Assembly: GCF_007991655.1 (NCBI RefSeq)
Contig: NZ_BJYT01000001.1
Coordinates: 1 to 64,000, forward strand
Length of the DNA stretch: 64,000 bases
Direction: 5' to 3'
DNA from: Segetibacter aerophilus
GTDB taxonomy: Bacteria; Bacteroidota; Bacteroidia; Chitinophagales; Chitinophagaceae
Shown: positions 10,197 through 18,621 of the stretch, piece by piece
Layout: every line of letters begins with the position of its first letter
Numbering within the stretch: position 1 is the stretch's first letter
Program-made: the position numbers and the translations under genes
Notes under the pieces: model-generated
Databases searched by the model: none
Told to the model about the DNA's origin: nothing
Seen by the model: only the letters and a program-made list of their open reading frames with translations

Positions 10197-11504
10197 TTAC
10201 CACTTCAACTGTTCTGCTTCAACTTCACCCACAACGAACACACTTCCGCATACAAGTATCATGTCATCTTTATGGGCATCATCAATTGCTTGCTGAAGGG
10301 CTTTCATCACTGTTGGAAAAGCATGGCCTGACAAACCAAAGCCCGCTGCGTTTTGAGCAAGCTCCTCTTCGGGTAACGCTCTTGGTATTTGTGCCTTGGT
10401 AAAATAGTATTGCGCGTACTTAGGTAATAAGGAAAGTACAGTAGTAATTTCTTTGTCCTTCACCATGCCTATTACAATATGCAGTTTTTGAAAATTACAA
10501 TGCTCCAATTGACCCGTTAACTGTTCAACCCCGTCTTCGTTGTGAGCTACATCCAAAACGGTATAAGGATGTTCGTGTATTACCTCCCATCTTCCATGAA
10601 GCCCCGTTAGTTTCCTGACATTTTTTAGTGCATGTTGAAGATGTTTTTCATTTATTTTCCATCCGGTCTTCGCAAGGAGATGAACAACTTCTAAAACAGT
10701 AAGTAGATTTTTTACCTGGTATAAGCCTGTCAGCTCGAGCATGTATTGTTTGCGTTCGTCTGTGTGTTTATCTGCAATACTTACTTCTAGCTCATGTCCT
10801 TTTTGTTGCCAGTCCGCCACCCACCTTTTTTCCGTTGCAAGGTAAAGAGGTGCATTTTGTTCCATAGCTCTGGACTCAAAAACAGGTTTCGTTTCGGGTA
10901 AAGTTTCGCCAATCACTACAGGTATGCCGCGTTTAATGATGCCTGCTTTTTCTCCTGCAATTTTTTGAAGTGTATCTCCCAACAAGTTCATGTGGTCGTA
11001 CCCAATATTAGTAATAATAGCCAGCTCAGGAGTAATGATGTTCGTGCTATCAAGTCTTCCTCCTAATCCAACTTCTATCACTGCAATGTCAACCTTTTGT
11101 AGCGCAAACCAGGCAAAAGCCATAGCTACTGTGATTTCAAAAAAAGAAGGTTCAATTTCTTCAATAACAGGTTTTATCTGCTCTGTAAATTCTATTACAA
11201 ATGATTCTTCAACCATTTCTCCATTTACCTTAATTCTTTCCCTGAAGTCTTTTAAATGAGGCGAAGTATACAAACCGGTCTTATAACCTGCAGTCTGCAT
11301 GATAGCAGCAAGCATATGACTAGTAGATCCTTTGCCATTAGTGCCGGCTATATGTATACTCTTAAAGCTTTTTTGCGGGTTTCCTACAGCTTCACAAAGG
11401 CGAACTGTATTGGTGAGATCGCCTTTAAAAGCAGCAGCTCCTATACGGCTAAACATAGGCAGGCGATGGAACAGGTAGTCAATGGTTTGTTGATAGTTAA
11501 GCAT
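10197..11504 (-). CDS. folC: Bifunctional folylpolyglutamate synthase / dihydrofolate synthase
   Basis: A 435-residue Mur-ligase-family enzyme that adds glutamate to dihydropteroate and folates using ATP. The P-loop is GTNGKGSTSH near residues 54-63, followed by GLYTSPHLKDFRERI and the family motif VIEVGLGGRLDSTN. The C-terminal domain begins near HGRWEVI and carries the conserved VLDVAHNEDG. The N-terminus LNYQQTIDYLFHRLPMFSRIGAAAFK is typical of Bacteroidota FolC, so the ATG at 11504 is the right start, even though a terminator-like hairpin ends directly in front of it. The length is normal for the family. Confidence 0.96.
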   Translation of the reverse strand: MLNYQQTIDYLFHRLPMFSRIGAAAFKGDLTNTVRLCEAVGNPQKSFKSIHIAGTNGKGSTSHMLAAIMQTAGYKTGLYTSPHLKDFRERIKVNGEMVEESFVIEFTEQIKPVIEEIEPSFFEITVAMAFAWFALQKVDIAVIEVGLGGRLDSTNIITPELAIITNIGYDHMNLLGDTLQKIAGEKAGIIKRGIPVVIGETLPETKPVFESRAMEQNAPLYLATEKRWVADWQQKGHELEVSIADKHTDERKQYMLELTGLYQVKNLLTVLEVVHLLAKTGWKINEKHLQHALKNVRKLTGLHGRWEVIHEHPYTVLDVAHNEDGVEQLTGQLEHCNFQKLHIVIGMVKDKEITTVLSLLPKYAQYYFTKAQIPRALPEEELAQNAAGFGLSGHAFPTVMKALQQAIDDAHKDDMILVCGSVFVVGEVEAEQLKW

Positions 11505-11532
11505 AAAAAAACCGTAGCTGTCAAAGCTACGG
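11505..11532 (-). terminator. Intrinsic terminator or attenuator between the TonB-like gene and folC
   Basis: Read on the minus strand, CCGTAGCT (11532-11525) pairs with AGCTACGG (11519-11512) around a 5-nt loop and is followed by seven T's that touch the folC ATG. It lies about 37 bases after the TonB-like stop. As placed it would stop transcripts of the upstream gene and also occupy the whole folC leader. Confidence 0.75.
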
Positions 11533-11569
11533 GTATGAAAGATTTAATTGCAAGAATAAATAAAAGCGG

Positions 11570-12511
11570 CTATCCTTTTAATTTAAAATCAAATAAAATA
11601 GTACCTGACTGGTCATCTTCATCACCTGCGTTTAACTTTAATTGCAGCGCCTTGCGTGTAGCAATTGACCTGATATTTCCATTGGTCGTGGTGGTACCGC
11701 GCGGGTTGACTATTGCTGAAACTACATTTCCACCCTTGTCAACCCGGATGTCAACCGCGACTTTTGCGTTTTCATTAAAATCGTCTTCAAAAGATGGATA
11801 GCGTGTAAACCGTCGGCCGCTCAATCCACTACGAATTTGTACGCCACTGTTGCCACTGGCTGCGTTGCCTTTGTAACTATCAGAATTCGGATTGCCATTA
11901 GGACTTCCCTGGTCGCCGCGGCCACCGGCAATTCCCTGGTTTCTTACCCCATTATAAGTGTCCGCTCCGTTTCCTCCAGCGCCATTGCTGGTACCGCCTT
12001 TATAAATTGCTTTTGGTTGGGGAGGTGCAGGAGTAGGGTTGGTAACAGGTTGTGTATTGAGACGAGGCTTTACAGGAGTTGTATTAGCGACGGGCCTTTC
12101 AGTTTCTCTTGGCCTTGCAGGTACCGGTGTCGGAATAGTTTTCCTGATTACCGGTTTCGGATCTTTGTTTACTACCGGTGCTTCATCAGTTTCATTTTCA
12201 TCACCCTGGATATTTTCTTCTTGTGCAACAGGCGGAGGAGCAGTAGATTTTGCAGGAGGAGAGTAAGCCTCTTCCTTAGCTGCTGCAGGTTCACCAGGTA
12301 TTTGCGGAGCAACATCACCTAACCCTTCATCGCTGTTTCCCAGGTTTACTTCAATTCCTTCTTCCATTACGGGTGGAGCAATTTGTGGTAAAGTCCACTT
12401 CACAAAAAAGAAAATGATAAAGAGCAAAACACAAACAACTGTAGTGTAAGTAGCTGCTTTAATATTTTTTTCCCTGTCAAATGCCGGCGCCATGAAGTTG
12501 TAGTTAGACAT
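11570..12511 (-). CDS. TonB-like energy transducer with Pro-rich linker
   Basis: A 313-residue protein with a short cytoplasmic N-terminus, one membrane segment at about residues 20-40 (VVCVLLFIIFFFVKW), a long periplasmic linker rich in Pro, Ala, Thr and Glu, then Gly/Asn-rich sequence, and a C-terminal TonB-like fold from about residue 240 (VAVDIRVDKGGNVVSAIVNP). In this phylum such proteins usually follow exbB/exbD and pass proton-motive energy to outer membrane receptors. No exbB or exbD is adjacent upstream here; the neighbour is an MFS gene. A TATATTTG box at 12520-12513 sits just before the ATG, so the true start could be Met7 at 12493. Confidence 0.82.
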   Translation of the reverse strand: MSNYNFMAPAFDREKNIKAATYTTVVCVLLFIIFFFVKWTLPQIAPPVMEEGIEVNLGNSDEGLGDVAPQIPGEPAAAKEEAYSPPAKSTAPPPVAQEENIQGDENETDEAPVVNKDPKPVIRKTIPTPVPARPRETERPVANTTPVKPRLNTQPVTNPTPAPPQPKAIYKGGTSNGAGGNGADTYNGVRNQGIAGGRGDQGSPNGNPNSDSYKGNAASGNSGVQIRSGLSGRRFTRYPSFEDDFNENAKVAVDIRVDKGGNVVSAIVNPRGTTTTNGNIRSIATRKALQLKLNAGDEDDQSGTILFDFKLKG

Positions 12512-12671
12512 ACAAATATAATTATCGTGCTACCAGGTTTTTTTAATGTTGAAAATTACTCTTATAAGCAGGCCTGAATGCACAACGAGCCGATAAAAAA
12601 AGGTTAAGAATAGGGGTTAAAACTTGTTGTCACTTAGCCTTTGCAGCAGTCGATTCAATAGTTTGAAAAAG

Positions 12672-13817
12672 TTAGTAGTTCTCTTTTGTCATCGTTGCCA
12701 GGATAGAAACGCAAAGGCCCATAAAGGCTATTACTGCAAAAGACAAACGTAAGCTTGAAATCCCTGCTAAGACTCCAATTAAAGGTGGCCCGATAAGAAA
12801 GCCAAAAAAGCTGATGGTCGAAACGGAGGCCAGGGCTATACCGGGAGAAAGTATTTTAGATTTTCCCGCAGCACTATACACCAACGGAACTATAGAAGAT
12901 ACCCCTACACCAACCAATAAAAATCCAGCTACGGATGGGTAGAAAGTGGGAAAGATAACTGCTATTAGTAATCCCGACATAATGATTAATCCACTTACCT
13001 GCACTACACGTTTAAATCCGAAACGCGAGGTGAAATAGTCAGCTACGAAACGACTAATCGCCATTGTACACATGAAAGCCGTGTAGCCCGCGCCGACCAA
13101 AGAGGGCTTAGCCATAACAACCTTTTTGAAATAGATTCCGCTCCAGTCAAACATTGCTCCTTCGCAAAGCATAGAGCAAAATGCAATCAGTCCAAGTGTA
13201 AGAAACGATTTGTTAGGCATCACAAACAGTGGTGCATTCTCTTTTGCCTTTAAATCATTCGTGACCAGAAATCTGGAGGCGGCAAAAAAAATAGCAATGG
13301 CAATAGCGTTTACGACCAGGAAATGATAGGTAGGAACTACACCCAAACCCGTCATAAAAGTTCCAAGGGCAGCGCCTGAAAAACCGGCGAGACTCCATAC
13401 ACCATGAAAAGAGGCCATGATTGTTCTCTTATACAAAGCCTCCACGTTCACTGCCTGTGTATTGAACGAAATGTTTCCCATATTTCCCGCAAGCCCAAAA
13501 GCAAACAACGCTGCCATCAACTGAAATTTTGTTGACGCCAGTCCTAACGTGACCAATCCAAGACCGTAAATAACAGCAGCAATACAAGCAACGGTTTTAC
13601 TTCCCTTTTTTGCAACTAACCACCCCGAAATAGGAAGCGATACCAGTAGCCCGACGGGGAGAGAAAATAGTACAAGGCCCAGCTCTGTTTCTGATAACCC
13701 AAGTTTAAATTGAATAGCAGGAATACGCGATGCCCAACTGGCAAACACAAATCCAAATAAAAAAAAGAATGCTGAAACAGCAATCCTGTGTGTTCTGTTA
13801 GAAGTTATTGAAGTCAT
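12672..13817 (-). CDS. MFS transporter, YbjJ-like
   Basis: About 381 residues with some 12 hydrophobic helices. The first helix segment carries FVFASWASRIPAIQFKLGLSE, a pattern typical of the YbjJ-like MFS group, and the first loop has the MFS motif A-like SGWLVAKKGSK. I chose the ATG at 13817; an in-frame TTG at 13868 would add 17 hydrophilic residues. The substrate is unknown; relatives are annotated as sugar or drug efflux carriers. It is a single gene, followed by a ~160-bp spacer before the TonB-like gene. Confidence 0.87.
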   Translation of the reverse strand: MTSITSNRTHRIAVSAFFFLFGFVFASWASRIPAIQFKLGLSETELGLVLFSLPVGLLVSLPISGWLVAKKGSKTVACIAAVIYGLGLVTLGLASTKFQLMAALFAFGLAGNMGNISFNTQAVNVEALYKRTIMASFHGVWSLAGFSGAALGTFMTGLGVVPTYHFLVVNAIAIAIFFAASRFLVTNDLKAKENAPLFVMPNKSFLTLGLIAFCSMLCEGAMFDWSGIYFKKVVMAKPSLVGAGYTAFMCTMAISRFVADYFTSRFGFKRVVQVSGLIIMSGLLIAVIFPTFYPSVAGFLLVGVGVSSIVPLVYSAAGKSKILSPGIALASVSTISFFGFLIGPPLIGVLAGISSLRLSFAVIAFMGLCVSILATMTKENY

Positions 13818-13969
13818 TGGTCTGTTGCAAGCATTCGATTTTGTATAAAGGTTTAGTCCTGCAGTCAAAGAACTAAAACACCTCTAGTTTCAATTAATGT
13901 AAGAACGATCAGGCAGGCAACGTTAGACCATTGTAAAAATTAGTGTCAGAAAGATGCAAAGTAACGGGC

Positions 13970-14419
13970 TTATTTTTTATCGATGCTTTCGATCAATTTA
14001 CTTGCGAAAGAAGCAACAAGACCACCAACGAGGTATAATCCAACTGTCATCAATTTTGTTTCTGATGTTCGGTTGCTTGGCGCTTCACTTAGTCCCAAAG
14101 GTTTCGGTAGATAAACTGCTCCAAACCCTGCTGCCAATCCGAGCAATGTTCCCCGCAGGATAACCTTTTTTTCATCACCAATAGATGCAGCGCTGTAATA
14201 CAGTGAGTTACTGAAAATGTCACCTGCCATCGTTATTTTAAACAGGTTGTCTTCTTCCAGCACCGGTACATCTACAGCCTCGAGTGACTTGCCAATTGCT
14301 TCCATTCCCAACCGGTCCATTCTTGGTGCATTTGCATTAAATCTTCTTATTGTTTCATGGAGTAAAGTAAGCGTAAGCGCTCCTGCAAATCCTCCTCCAA
14401 TAGCTGATGCTAGTTTCAT
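13970..14419 (-). CDS. Small membrane protein of unknown function
   Basis: About 149 residues from the ATG at 14419; a TTG at 14452 is the alternative start. Hydrophobic stretches lie near the N-terminus (IGGGFAGALTLTLLHETI), in the middle (LRGTLLGLAAGFGAVYLP) and at the C-terminus (VGLYLVGGLVASFASKLI), suggesting three membrane passes with a soluble segment between the first two. I do not recognise a named family with certainty. It lies alone between the MFS gene and the broken DUF4468-like gene. Confidence 0.7.
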   Translation of the reverse strand: MKLASAIGGGFAGALTLTLLHETIRRFNANAPRMDRLGMEAIGKSLEAVDVPVLEEDNLFKITMAGDIFSNSLYYSAASIGDEKKVILRGTLLGLAAGFGAVYLPKPLGLSEAPSNRTSETKLMTVGLYLVGGLVASFASKLIESIDKK

Positions 14420-14512
14420 CGCAATTTGTTTTGAGTAGTTGCTAAAATACAATGCCAGAGAAGAGTACGTTTAAAGCGAGGTATTTGGGAGGTTGGCATT
14501 TACAAAGGAAGA

Positions 14513-15043
14513 CTACAGTTCGCCTTCTGCCATTGCCAATTTCAACTTTTCTATCATTGTTTGAATTTTGTAATAACACTTTGCTTTTTGCTCATCCCAG
14601 TATTGCCGGGGAAATAAGATACCTCCGGAAACTGTCTTCTCATTTTCCAACGGACCTCCAACAACGCCCATCAGCATTTAGAGCAACATGTTCAAGATCG
14701 GTAAGGTTGTATTTATAAGCGTTCTTGTGGCACCAGATAGATAAGGTAAAAATGACGTATCCCTTGCCACGGTCTCCCAGTTCTTTTATGGGTAAAAAAA
14801 GGCTCCTTTGTACGTAATAGTATTTGTTTTATCATTCGTTATCACGGTATCCTTTTCACCTTTGAAATTGTTTTCAACAAATCCTTTTGCCTTTTTATAG
14901 AAAGTGCCTGCTTCACTTCCCGGGCGGTAGACGGATTCACTAAAACTTATTTTATTCGTGTTGAGATCCATCGGCCACATGATCAAATCGCGTTGTGCTG
15001 AAGAGGTAAGTGCGAGGAGTACTACGCAACAAAAAAGCACCAT
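14513..15043 (-). pseudogene. Frameshifted secreted DUF4468-like protein
   Basis: An ATG at 15043 starts a lipobox-less signal peptide (VLFCCVVLLALTSSAQ) and then MDLNTNKISFSE, resembling the N-terminal half of DUF4468 (TBP-like fold). The frame stops at 14786 directly after a run of seven A's (plus strand, 14794-14800). One added base there continues as KELGDRGKGYVIFTLSIWC and YKYNLTDLEHVALN, the expected DUF4468 core, until a stop near 14674. A second shift near 14680 continues as GGPLENEKTVSGGILFP and QKAKCYYKIQTMIEKLKLAM, ending at the stop at 14513. The full product would be about 175 residues. Either the gene is broken by two indels or the assembly has two errors. Confidence 0.72.
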
Positions 15044-15433
15044 TTTCTTAATTGGCAATATTGGCAACAGTTTTAAATCCAAGAATTTGAGGTTATAAAA
15101 AGCCTGGAAAAAATTATTAACATGAGGGAAAGTACGCTTGTAATCCTAAAATTTAATTATTATTTTTCGATAATCCTTCCGCTTAAGTTCGGTTCTTTGA
15201 GAAGTTCATAAATCTTTTTCCCCCAGTTTCAATGATAACTGCTCCACCACAAATGGGGCTTTTATTTTATACCGGTGAATGAAAAGTTTGATAGCCAGCA
15301 TCGGAACTTCCTTCAGCATCGTTGTGTCACACTCTTCAAGAGTAGTATTTGCTTCAACTTTTTTTACCGATTGCCTTTCGGTCATCCCCGGTTTTACCTT
15401 GAAAACACGTTATTTTTAGGGCTTAATTACCGT
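15044..15433. other. Intergenic region between divergent genes
   Basis: This spacer separates the DUF4468-like pseudogene from the outer membrane protein. It holds a copy of the dispersed 24-bp motif at 15317-15345 and a T-rich stretch. The reading frame of the downstream gene is open upstream to 15275, but those 53 residues look non-coding in composition. I see no RNA gene. Confidence 0.5.
15317..15345 (-). repeat. Dispersed 24-bp intergenic motif, diverged copy
   Basis: The plus strand reads CATCGTTGTGTCACACTCTT and then CAAGAGTA, matching the reverse complement of the motif at 23011 except for T/C changes and an altered end. It lies upstream of the outer membrane protein start. Confidence 0.55.
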
Positions 15434-17869
15434 ATGAAAAAATTCTACCCGCTACCACACTCATTGAAGTCATCTCTTATTTTAACCGCTGCTATTTTCA
15501 TTTCCCTTCAGCTAATTGCACAACGCGAAGGAAGAGCAATTGTAAAAGGTAAAACCTTTGATTCTTTGTCTGTTGCTCCTTTAAGCTTTTCCGGCATAAG
15601 AATTTTTAAAAGCAACGATAAAAAACTGGAACATGAAAGCGTAGCTAATGAAGCGGGTAATTTTTCAGTGGAACTTGGGTATGGCCGGTATTATGTTCAA
15701 ATAGATTTTATGGGCTATAAACCTTATAAGTCTGCCGAGTTTACACTTTCAAAAGAACATGCTACTCATGATTTAGGCCCCGTCAAATTATCGTCCTCGG
15801 CAACCAGGCTGCAGGAAGTAGTTGTGCAAGCAGAGAAAAGCTCGATGATACTTTCATTGGATAAGAAAATATTTAACGTAGGAAAAGATCTTGCAAATGC
15901 CGGCGGCTCAGCCTCAGATATTCTTACCAATATTCCCTCTGTGTCCGTAGATCCCGAAGGAAATGTAAAGCTGCGCGGAAGTGATAACGTGCGGATTTTA
16001 ATAGATGGAAAACCATCCGGCCTGGTAAGTTTCAAAGGAGGCAGCGGGCTTCAACAATTGCAGGCAAGCATGATTGACCGCGTTGAAATAATTACAAATC
16101 CTTCTGCACGCTACGAGGCAGAGGGCATGGCGGGCATCATCAACATTGTATTGAAGAAAGATAAACGGCAGGGTTTCAATGGTTCTTTTGAACTGACTTC
16201 CGGCTATCCGACAAATTTAGGCGGAGCTGCAAACCTTAACTACCGGCATAAAAAAGTAAACTTCTTTATTAACTATGGTATTTCCTACAGAAGGCAGCCG
16301 GGTGAAGGCTCGTTGTACCAGGAAGTCTATGGAAAGGATACCACCTCTATTTTAAAGCAAACCAATAACGGCATGCTTACCGGCTTTAGCAATAACATTC
16401 GTGGAGGTATTGACTATTATTTCAGCGAGAACAGTATTCTTACCGGCTCATATCTGTTTAGAAGAAGTGATGCCAACAGGAAGACCAACATCAGGTATGA
16501 AGATTATTTGAACAGTTTATCGAAATTGACAAATATCTCTACACGAACACAAAACGAAGATGAGGTTGAACCAAACTCTGAATATTCTCTGGTCTACAAA
16601 AAATCGTTTGGACAAAAAGGCCATGAATTAGTTGGGGAGGTTAAATTTTTGGATAATTGGGAAAGCTCGAGACAGGTATTTACGCAAAACTTTTTCCAGC
16701 CGAACGGCACAGAAAATGTTTCGAAAGCAATCCTTCAAAAATCTCCAAATGACGAATATGAAAAGCAGTATTTGTTCCAATTGGATTATACCAAGCCGCT
16801 GAGTAAAGAGGGCAAATTTGAACTTGGATTAAGAAGTAGCTTGAGAAATATGGAAAATGACTACCTGGTTACAGAGAGAAATGCTTCAGGTGAATTTGTT
16901 CCAATTGCAGGTCTTGACAATGATTTTTTCTACCGGGAAAACATAAATGCGACTTTTGGCATTTTAGCAAATAAGACTAAAAAAGTTTCGTACCAGGCGG
17001 GTCTAAGGGCTGAGTGGACCGATGTAAAAACAACCCTTGCCGAAACACACCAGGTTAACCCAAGAAGTTATATGAACTTCTTTCCAAGTGCACACGTTAC
17101 CGTTGACCTTGCCAAGCAAAATGCTATCCAGCTAAGTTACAGTCGCAGGGTAAGACGCCCGGTGTATGACGACTTAAGTCCGTATATGACTTTCTCTGAC
17201 AGCCGCAATTTTTTTAGTGGTAACCCTGATTTAAATCCTGAATTCAGCAACGTTTTTGAGATTGGCCACATAAAATATTTTGATAAAGGCTCCTTTTCGT
17301 CATCCGTTTATTACCGCAGTACGAAAGGAAAGATTGATCGTATCAGGAGGGTAAACGCCGCGGGAAACTCCAGCACAAGACCTGAAAATCTTCTGTCGGA
17401 AAAGGCATTTGGAACTGAATTTACCAGCGGCTATTCGCCTTATAAATGGTGGAAACTGGATTTTAATTTCAATTTCTTTCATGCTGACATAGATGGAAGC
17501 AACATTATCAGTAGCTACAAGGCAACGACTTATAGCTGGTTTGCAAGACAGACTTCACGTTTTATGTTTCCAAAGAACTTTGACGTGCAACTACGGGGAA
17601 ACTATGAAGCGCCACAACAAACTGCGCAGGGTAGGAGAATGGCTCTTTATTACCTCGACCTGTCAATGAGCAAAGATGTTTTTAAAGGAAACGGAACCCT
17701 CACGTTTAATGTGCTGGATGTTTTTAATTCACGCCGTAATCGATACATCACTACCGGCCCGAACTTCTTCACAGAAGGAAATTCGCAGTCAAGAAGAAGA
17801 CAAGTAAATCTTACTTTGAATTACCGTATCAAGCAATTAAAACAGGCAAAAAAAGCTACAGAGGAATAA
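15434..17869 (+). CDS. Outer membrane beta-barrel protein, TonB-receptor-like (OMP_b-brl type)
   Basis: About 811 residues from the ATG at 15434, which opens a clear signal peptide (LILTAAIFISLQLIAQ). An N-terminal carboxypeptidase-regulatory-like beta domain (GRAIVKGKTFDSLSVAPLSF) is followed by a plug-like region with LQEVVVQAEKSSM, SASDILTNIPSVSVDPEGNV and VEIITNPSARYEAEGMAGII, then a large barrel (PF14905-like). Such proteins sit in the outer membrane; their ligands are mostly unknown, and unlike SusC they have no SusD partner. None is adjacent here. An upstream start at 15275 is unlikely, as it would put 53 residues in front of the signal peptide. Confidence 0.9.
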   Translation: MKKFYPLPHSLKSSLILTAAIFISLQLIAQREGRAIVKGKTFDSLSVAPLSFSGIRIFKSNDKKLEHESVANEAGNFSVELGYGRYYVQIDFMGYKPYKSAEFTLSKEHATHDLGPVKLSSSATRLQEVVVQAEKSSMILSLDKKIFNVGKDLANAGGSASDILTNIPSVSVDPEGNVKLRGSDNVRILIDGKPSGLVSFKGGSGLQQLQASMIDRVEIITNPSARYEAEGMAGIINIVLKKDKRQGFNGSFELTSGYPTNLGGAANLNYRHKKVNFFINYGISYRRQPGEGSLYQEVYGKDTTSILKQTNNGMLTGFSNNIRGGIDYYFSENSILTGSYLFRRSDANRKTNIRYEDYLNSLSKLTNISTRTQNEDEVEPNSEYSLVYKKSFGQKGHELVGEVKFLDNWESSRQVFTQNFFQPNGTENVSKAILQKSPNDEYEKQYLFQLDYTKPLSKEGKFELGLRSSLRNMENDYLVTERNASGEFVPIAGLDNDFFYRENINATFGILANKTKKVSYQAGLRAEWTDVKTTLAETHQVNPRSYMNFFPSAHVTVDLAKQNAIQLSYSRRVRRPVYDDLSPYMTFSDSRNFFSGNPDLNPEFSNVFEIGHIKYFDKGSFSSSVYYRSTKGKIDRIRRVNAAGNSSTRPENLLSEKAFGTEFTSGYSPYKWWKLDFNFNFFHADIDGSNIISSYKATTYSWFARQTSRFMFPKNFDVQLRGNYEAPQQTAQGRRMALYYLDLSMSKDVFKGNGTLTFNVLDVFNSRRNRYITTGPNFFTEGNSQSRRRQVNLTLNYRIKQLKQAKKATEE

Positions 17870-17938
17870 TTAGAAAAGGTCTCGCTGCGATAATTTACGG
17901 CGGGCCTTCCGCGGGGATTAGAACACTTGATACCGACC

Positions 17939-18607
17939 CTATAGATGCTGCAATTCGTTTTCAATGTTGGAAAAAACGATTCTGGAGTTATCTAAGTATG
18001 AGAGTAGTTCTCCATTTCTTTTGGCGGCAGGTAAAGACGACATGTCCTGGGTAGTGCGTTTTAAATTTGTTGAAATATCCTGGGCAAGGTGCTTAATCTT
18101 AGCAACAGTTTTGCGTACCGAAAGCCTGATCTCCATATCATTCATAACAATACTTGCCAGTTGTTGCAAAATTTCAAATTCAGCTTGGGTAAACGTTCTC
18201 GGCGATTTGTCAATAATGCACAACGTACCCAAATTGTAATGATCCTCTGTTTGTAGTGCTGCTGCCGCATAAAAACGTAGGCCGAACTCACCAGCCACCA
18301 ACGGGTTTGCCAGTGTTCTGGGATCTTCAATTGCATTTTCGACAATGTAAGGGTCTGGTGAAAGTATAGCAGATGAACACAAACCTGGAGAGCGATGTAT
18401 CTGGTTAATTGGTAGGCCGTAATGAGATTTAAACCAAATCCTGTCGGTATCGACAAGACTGATAATGGCTATCGGAACTTTAAAAATAGTTGAAGCTAAT
18501 TGTGTGATTTTGTCAAAAGTGCCGTCAGCTGGGGTATCTAAAATATTGTACCTTTTCAGAACATCGATTCTTTCCCTTTCTGCCTCTGCGCTTTTTAGAT
18601 CTATCAT
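17939..18607 (-). CDS. GAF domain protein
   Basis: A 222-residue soluble protein. Residues about 20-165 form a GAF domain of the bacterial sensor-associated type (ERIDVLKRYNILDTPADGTF, then PIAIISLVDTDRIWFKSHYG, LCSSAI and GTLCIIDKSPRTFT). The last ~55 residues look helical and may form a coiled coil. It starts 14 bases after the PAS histidine kinase stops, so they form one operon. A partner or input role for the kinase is likely but inferred; it has no catalytic output domain of its own. Confidence 0.88.
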   Translation of the reverse strand: MIDLKSAEAERERIDVLKRYNILDTPADGTFDKITQLASTIFKVPIAIISLVDTDRIWFKSHYGLPINQIHRSPGLCSSAILSPDPYIVENAIEDPRTLANPLVAGEFGLRFYAAAALQTEDHYNLGTLCIIDKSPRTFTQAEFEILQQLASIVMNDMEIRLSVRKTVAKIKHLAQDISTNLKRTTQDMSSLPAAKRNGELLSYLDNSRIVFSNIENELQHL

Positions 18608-18621
18608 TTTGATGCCGGATA

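Noticed and set aside
15275-15433. Extension of the outer membrane protein to the ATG at 15275
   Set aside because: The extra 53 residues would precede the signal peptide, overlap a dispersed repeat and have no outer-membrane-protein character.
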